Positions 58,901 through 64,000 of a stretch of DNA of 64,000 bases are shown here, one piece after another; positions within the stretch are counted from its first letter, which is position 1, and each line of letters begins with the position of its first letter. Made by a program: the position numbers and the translations under genes. This DNA comes from Rhea pennata (taxonomy: Eukaryota > Chordata > Aves > Rheiformes > Rheidae): NCBI RefSeq assembly GCF_028389875.1, contig NC_084674.1, forward strand, positions 14,789,501 to 14,853,500. Reading direction: 5' to 3'. The notes beneath the pieces are model-generated. The model made no database searches. It was not told the DNA's origin and saw only the letters and a program-made list of their open reading frames with translations.

Positions 58901-61900
58901 AATTTCTTTCACTTCCAATTGTCTTTTACTCCCAGATTGTTGTCAGCCTTTCAGGAATGAAGGCATTGCTACTGAAAGGGAATCTGTATCACTTTTGTAA
59001 CCTTCCACTCTTTTAAAATCACTTGTTCAATATTGTTGGTGTTGGAATTACTGTTTTATTTTGGTTAACAGAACTGGTATCACATCATAAAGTATGTGCC
59101 TAGATGCACATACTAGATAACACATAAATAAATTCAGTTTTTATTTAGAACATTTGTTTTATATTTAGGTTAATTCAGTTAATATTTCCTGTTAAATGAG
59201 GAAAAGATTGCCATCTAAATCTATTAGCATCTTTCTTAATGAAGTCAGAGATGCATTGTGAAGATGTAATTCAATTTAATTTGCTGTTGGAATAACGGTA
59301 AATTGTTTTTTATGTGAGGCAAGGACTGTTGCAGTTCACTCTTAACTGTTACAGCTTCTTGAGGTTTTGGGTGGAGGTGGTTTCGATTTACTTTTGTAGA
59401 AGGCAGTAGGCCTTCCTACAAAAAAAGCAGAAGCAGTCACAGAAATACCTGATGGGAACATTTACTGTCTGAAGATTCTAACCACCATAAAGGTACTGCT
59501 CCTTTTCAGAGCATTTTTGAAGTTCCTCTGGGGAAGAACATGTTTCATGCTGAACTATTTTGGTTCCCTTGGGAGTATTATTTTCCTAGGCATTACTCTT
59601 GAAATCTGTGCTCTGACTCTTTGCTAGCTCGTGCTCCAGTTGCTCTTCTAGTCATTTTGCCCCACTTAGTACCCAAATACGAATGAAGTATGGAGAGGAG
59701 AGAACTTTGCTGTGCAAACTTAGGCAGAAATTTGCCACAAAGGTAAATCTATGTCACAACAAATAAAGGGCATTTCTTTTAAAGCAGTTGTCATAAGGGA
59801 TAAGATCATAAGGCTGAAATGTAGACAGTGCTTATTGGACATATGTTTTAAGATGGTATGGAATTTGTCCATATTTAGCCTGATTGCCATAAACAAACAA
59901 ACAAAAAACCCTTCATGGCTCTAAGGAGAGGCTAAGCTGCAAAAAAGTTGTTGAGGTTTTTATTGAAACAATTTGTTCCTGGTTCTTAAAGAATGAATTA
60001 TTTTAATTAAAAGTGTTTTACAGTATATTTCAGTTGCCTTCAAAGGGTAAATTCACAGTTGTTGAGTACTTCTCTTGTAAACTTTAAAGGACTAGCTGTT
60101 CAAATGTAATATTGAAACGAAATATTTTTTTTATGCTGCTGTAATTCTAGACAACTTTAATTTTAGCTTCCTAGCCTAAGTTCCACAAAATAGTTAATAC
60201 AGTCCAAAACATCTAAAAAGGGTCATGAACCATTCAACTATGAACTATGGATGAACTGGAAAACTTGTCTGCTGTATATTGGTGCTTATTGTCTTACTTC
60301 TCCTTTTATAGCGCTTTTTCAGCCAGTAGCTATGGGCTCTCGAGAATTTGAAGATATAGTGAAAATTCTGCATTCGTCTTACCTGGAACCAAGTTCAGTG
60401 GCCAATTTTAACTACAAGAGAGCCAGCCTAGTTCATAGTGAATTGTTGGAAAAGGAAGTAAGTATATTTATGACTATGAATAAGGTAAAAGTCAAATGAA
60501 TTTTACTTTTTTTTCCTGATTCTACCGAAGAGTATTTTTATGGTTATGTGCTTGACATTTAACTGCAAAACCACATCTGAGAACATAATATTTTTTCGAG
60601 CAAGTGTTACTACTACGTAGACATAAAATCTTACTATATGGATACTCAGAAAAAGAAAGATTAAGAGAAAAAGTGTGTTAGGGACCTGTTGACTGTGCAT
60701 TTTTTTGTTTTCCAAATTTAGCTTTTGTCTCTTCTTAACATTTACGTTTTATATTTAATAACGTGTAGAAGAGGTCATGGTGTTATATTTGAAAGGTCAG
60801 ATGTGTCTTGTGAAGTGTTTTGCCTGATACTGAGCTACTATCTAACTTTGTCATTTTCCACGAAGTATTACATAAATAAGCTAATTCTTTGAAGTAGTAA
60901 GTCAAGCAGTATGATTAGCTTTAAAGTTGAAGCACTTCTGCTGTACCATATCTTATATCTCTTTAAAAAAAATTCCAGCTTTGATTTTCGTAACTCTAAA
61001 ACAGATTATTTCATTCAGTTTTCAGCCCCAATTTCAAGAATGGTGTAACAGAATATATGATTGGTTTGTTGAACTTTTTTAGATAAAAACTGAGGCGTTT
61101 TTTCCCCCAGGGTTATACCTTTATTGGTACATGGTTATAGCTCAGATACTGCAGCTGAAGAAGACCACCACAGTAGCAGTGAGGTGCAAATGCAAAATTA
61201 TGTGCGCTATGTAAGAGATAATGATCTTTCTTAAAAAGAGAATAAAGGTTGTTTCTGGAATGAGGTTGAAAGGTAACCTGGAAGGCATTGAGGTGGATGC
61301 TTCTTCTTGATAAGCATGCTACAAAAAACATTTTAGTGTCACTGCACAGGTTTGCATGAAAAATATATCTTTCTTAAGAAAATACCTCAGCAGATTAGAT
61401 GAGTGTTATTTCTTATGTGTATAAAATCTTACAGACTGAATTTTAGTATACAATTATATCATTCAAGTTACCTTTTGTATATTTTTCTGTACTTGGATCT
61501 GCTAACATAGATGGGGTCTTCAAACAGAGATACCGAGACATAAATGCAGTAGCAGTTATCAGTTTGGTTATGTTAAGCACTTACTCTCGTAACAGTTCAC
61601 AGAAAAACGCAGGGAGCTGAAATTTGATGGTCGCCTAGAAAAAGAGCTTTCTGAAACCTATGGGTTTCTGATGGTTGATCGACCTCAGGTAAGAAAACAA
61701 AATTGCATATAAAATGCTTTCTTTTTATGTTAATTAGAGGTGTTTTCTCAAGTCAAATGTTTTTATCAGTACATTTGTTGTTAATCTTAAAGTTATGTCT
61801 TCAAAATACAGCACTGATCCATGTAGAAAGATGGGAAGGAGGAATGTTACTATGTCACAGTTTAAATCCCTTATTCTTTGTGATTTTTTTTTTTTATACA

Positions 61901-64000
61901 TCTCAGCGAAATAGTCTTCTCTGCTTAGGCTCTGATTTATAGAGGAACATGTATATCTAGGGATCTTGGGGGTGTTTTTTTGTTGTTTGGTTGGTTTTTG
62001 TTTTTTTGAGAGGCATCAAGAGGAAGAAAGAGAACTTAAAACTACTTCTAACGTGAAGACAGCCATAGTTAACTTTCTGCTTTCTTGTATGTACTCATGA
62101 GACTTATTATTTAGGCAAGAAGTGCAACTTAGTAGATAGACCAGATGATATGTAGATCCATTTTTAGTGAAATAGCCTGCCTCAAGTATGCATTTGTCCT
62201 ATAAAACCTTCCTTAATACTAGGAAATGTACATTATCTTTTGGGTCTCTGTCAGTTTTTTCAATTGAAGTCATGAAAAGGGAGGATCTGTGCTTTTTCTG
62301 TCATTGTAGAGACAAGATTTCAACAGTTCATTTCTGTTTATTAAAAACAAGCAATGCTCATAAAGTATGCTTAAGGTCTAGAGAAGCAGTGTTTTTACAT
62401 ATGGTTAAATCTGTGCAACTTCTTTGTACTGAGTGCTCATGACTCAGTTTAACAATTTATATAGAGTTTAGAGTAGTCTTAGCTTGGGGTGATTTTGTTT
62501 TTTAAGTTGAATCAGAATTCCGTAATAATGTTTTGTATTGTTTTGTTTACAGTCTGGCCTTCCTGATAGATTTACTTGAAAAGTAATAATGTCTGTTCTC
62601 TTCAGGTCCAAAGCATATGTGAAAAGGGGCTGCAAGTGGGCCACTCCAAAATAACAATTCTTGGCAGCCCTTCCATGGGTAACTATCTTCTGATTGTATA
62701 CATTGGCGTTATTCATTGTGACCTGGCAGATAAAGTGATATAATTGTTTAAGCTTTCTGTCTGTTTTGTAGCACTTACTAGAGCAAAATAATGGCTAGGT
62801 GTTTTTAGCAAAAGAAACTGACTGCAGAACATTATTTCATTGCCCTGTTACTAGCTACAGTTACTTGATCTATTGCATTCAGCTTGACCAACAAACAGCA
62901 GTGCTTGTTTGAGGCCTTACAAAATTATGTTTGAAGTTTTGAATAGCAAATCATTTTACTTTCCTCCTCCATGCAAGTTCAACTTCACAATAGCAAACCA
63001 ACATACTCTATCAACAGTGTAATGTGAAAGATGGCTGAAGATGCCACTGTTTTCCTGCCTTGTTTTTCAGCAAGCAGTTGGAGATAGTTCACTGCTTATA
63101 TCCATGTTGTGCAAATGGCTGTTGCACAGAGGGGCATCAGCTGTTAAAAGAATTGAAAGCAATGTCTGTGTAACTGTTGTGTAGGGCTTGTTTGCTTGAT
63201 TACAATACTTCTAGTAATGCAGCAATGTTGTTTTATTGTGTTATATTATGCTGTGGTATTTCACGTGGATATAAAAGTAAGAGTTGGTCCGAGAAAAGAA
63301 TTTTTCTTATGTGTCTAAATCGCGAGTTGTGAACATACGCTTATGCCTTTCCTTGATTATATTACTGAAAAATTGTTGTATCTTCATTGACTGGAAGACA
63401 TTGAGCTTTAGTCTCTTGTAGTGCTTCTTATGCTTCTAAACCAACATTTTAATATTCAGTATAATGTGTTTTTTTTCTGTACTCCTCTCAGGTGTATATA
63501 TCTCCAGGTATGCTGATTTATTGCAAGCTAATCCACTAGAAGCTGGAGCAACTGGAGATGTGATTATTTTTAAAATTATAAAGGTAAATTTATCTCATGT
63601 TCTTGAAAGACTGTATAGCTTACTGATATAAAAGGTTTTTTTAACCTTACTTATTACCTCCATTCATACAACTGTCTGCTTACAGAGAATCTAAAAACCT
63701 TCTGGGTTTAAAATCTATGTTGACATTGAGTTTAAATAAAGAATAGTAGATTTTTATAAAGAGCAAAAATATACCTTTTCTCTGAAAGTATGAAGAGAAT
63801 GTGCTCTCATAAATGTCTTTTTATTGCTTGTTTTCTTTTTCTTGCTCTTACTTCGTCTTGCACTTGAAGCAGCTTGCCAGTCCTCAGGGAAAAGCTAATG
63901 TTTATATTTGTGTTTTATTACAGGGAAAAATGAAAAGCATATATGACCACATTGGTGTGAAAGCAATGGAATCAACAGTAAAGAGTGCATTAGATCCAAC
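52559..64000 (+). CDS. TASOR: TASOR (FAM208A), HUSH complex scaffold subunit, 5' part only (6 exons, cut by the window edge)
   Basis: Joining 52559-52943, 60312-60457, 61596-61688, 62606-62678, 63492-63583 and 63924-64000 gives one open frame of 288 codons plus two bases, running off the right edge. From residue 113 on it matches vertebrate TASOR closely: VRRNFQIPRKSREKKALFQP, then SREFEDIVKILHSSYLEP, then KITILGSPSMGVYISRYADL, then GKMKSIYDHIGVK. Human TASOR has about 1,670 residues, so roughly one sixth is visible. Residues 1-112 are low-complexity and poorly conserved; from about 130 on they are the start of the catalytically inactive PARP-like domain (DUF3715). Family knowledge: TASOR joins MPP8 and periphilin to form HUSH, which recruits SETDB1 and MORC2 to deposit H3K9me3 over young LINE-1 and other retroelements. 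It acts in the nucleus. It lies about 9 kb downstream of ARHGEF3, same strand. Confidence 0.96.
52944..60311 (+). other. TASOR: TASOR intron 1 (7.37 kb)
   Basis: Bounded by gttgtt and tttatag. The first few hundred bases remain GC- and pyrimidine-rich; the rest is AT-rich. A 139-codon reading frame at 54930-55349 has no homology I recognise. A 15-base tandem duplication (ggagtcttactca type) lies near 57198-57226. No exon or RNA gene is supported. Confidence 0.88.
60312..60457 (+). CDS. TASOR: TASOR coding exon 2
   Basis: The exon encodes residues 129-177 (ALFQPVAMGSREFEDIVKIL to LVHSELLEKE), the start of the PARP-like domain. It is 146 bp with acceptor tttatag and a strong donor GAA|gtaagt. 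It is nearly identical to human TASOR. Confidence 0.96.
60458..61595 (+). other. TASOR: TASOR intron 2 (1.14 kb)
   Basis: Bounded by gtaagt and gtaacag. AT-rich; nothing else is visible. Confidence 0.92.
61596..61688 (+). CDS. TASOR: TASOR coding exon 3
   Basis: The exon encodes residues 178-208 (FTEKRRELKFDGRLEKELSE to FLMVDRPQ). It is 93 bp, phase 0 at both ends, with acceptor gtaacag and donor CAG|gtaaga. It matches the human segment with few substitutions. Confidence 0.96.
61689..62605 (+). other. TASOR: TASOR intron 3 (917 bp)
   Basis: Bounded by gtaaga and tcttcag. AT-rich with short T runs; nothing else is supported. Confidence 0.92.
62606..62678 (+). CDS. TASOR: TASOR coding exon 4
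   Basis: The exon encodes residues 209-232 (VQSICEKGLQVGHSKITILG ... SPSM) plus one base of codon 233. It is 73 bp with acceptor tcttcag and donor ATGG|gtaact. The split Gly codon is completed by exon 5. Confidence 0.95.
62679..63491 (+). other. TASOR: TASOR intron 4 (813 bp)
   Basis: Bounded by gtaact and cctctcag. Nothing else is visible. Confidence 0.92.
63492..63583 (+). CDS. TASOR: TASOR coding exon 5
   Basis: The exon completes Gly233 and runs to residue 263 (VYISRYADLLQANPLEAGAT to IFKIIK). It is 92 bp with acceptor cctctcag and donor AAG|gtaaat. It is part of the PARP-like domain. Confidence 0.96.
63584..63923 (+). other. TASOR: TASOR intron 5 (340 bp)
   Basis: Bounded by gtaaat and attacag. 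Nothing else is visible. Confidence 0.92.
63924..64000 (+). CDS. TASOR: TASOR coding exon 6 (partial, truncated by the window edge)
   Basis: The exon starts after attacag and encodes residues 264-288 (GKMKSIYDHIGVKAMESTVK to SALDP) before the window ends within the next codon. It corresponds to the human segment ending SALDPT; the rest of the exon is outside the window. Confidence 0.93.

Noticed and set aside
1..64000. CRISPR array, tRNA, rRNA or a multi-gene novel system
   Set aside because: No regularly spaced direct repeats, cloverleaf genes or operon-like gene clusters are present. The window is explained by two vertebrate genes, their introns and intergenic DNA.

Overview
This is vertebrate nuclear DNA, most likely from a bird. 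It is AT-rich, its exons are spread over long introns with canonical GT/AG junctions, it has clear CpG-rich promoters, and it contains very few recognisable interspersed repeats: two decayed CR1-like LINE remnants and assorted microsatellites. No bacterial, viral or CRISPR features are visible. Calling it avian is an inference from gene compactness, repeat content and the CR1 remnants; I cannot name the species.

The window holds two protein-coding genes in the same direction on the + strand. The first is ARHGEF3 (XPLN), a Rho guanine nucleotide exchange factor. A complete coding sequence can be assembled from ten exons between 7245 and 40904, giving 524 codons plus a stop, close to the 526 residues of the human canonical isoform. 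The second is TASOR (FAM208A), the scaffold subunit of the HUSH silencing complex. It starts in a CpG island at about 51.83-52.95 kb. Its start codon is at 52559, and six exons (about 288 codons) lie in the window before the gene runs off the right edge at 64000. The order ARHGEF3 then TASOR on one strand matches human 3p14.3.

Layout: 1-6.8 kb is non-coding upstream DNA with a short GC-rich patch (about 230-400) and an old CR1-like fragment (about 5.43-5.65 kb). 6.94-7.24 kb is the CpG-rich promoter/5' leader of this ARHGEF3 isoform. 7.2-40.9 kb is ARHGEF3, with a 16.1-kb first intron. 40.9-43.4 kb is its 3' UTR with several poly(A) signals. 43.4-51.8 kb is intergenic, with a second CR1-like fragment and A- or T-rich tracts. 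51.8-52.95 kb is the TASOR CpG island and first exon. 52.9-64 kb is the 5' part of TASOR, with a 7.4-kb first intron.

The two genes do not act in one pathway. ARHGEF3 is a cytoplasmic activator of RhoA/RhoB; TASOR works in chromatin to direct H3K9me3 silencing of retroelements. The most notable observations are two back-to-back perfect hairpins in ARHGEF3 intron 3, a cluster of four YY1-type cores around the TASOR start, an 87-codon upstream ORF in a strong Kozak context that overlaps the weaker-context TASOR start, and a weak donor on TASOR exon 1. I did not find a convincing new multi-gene system.
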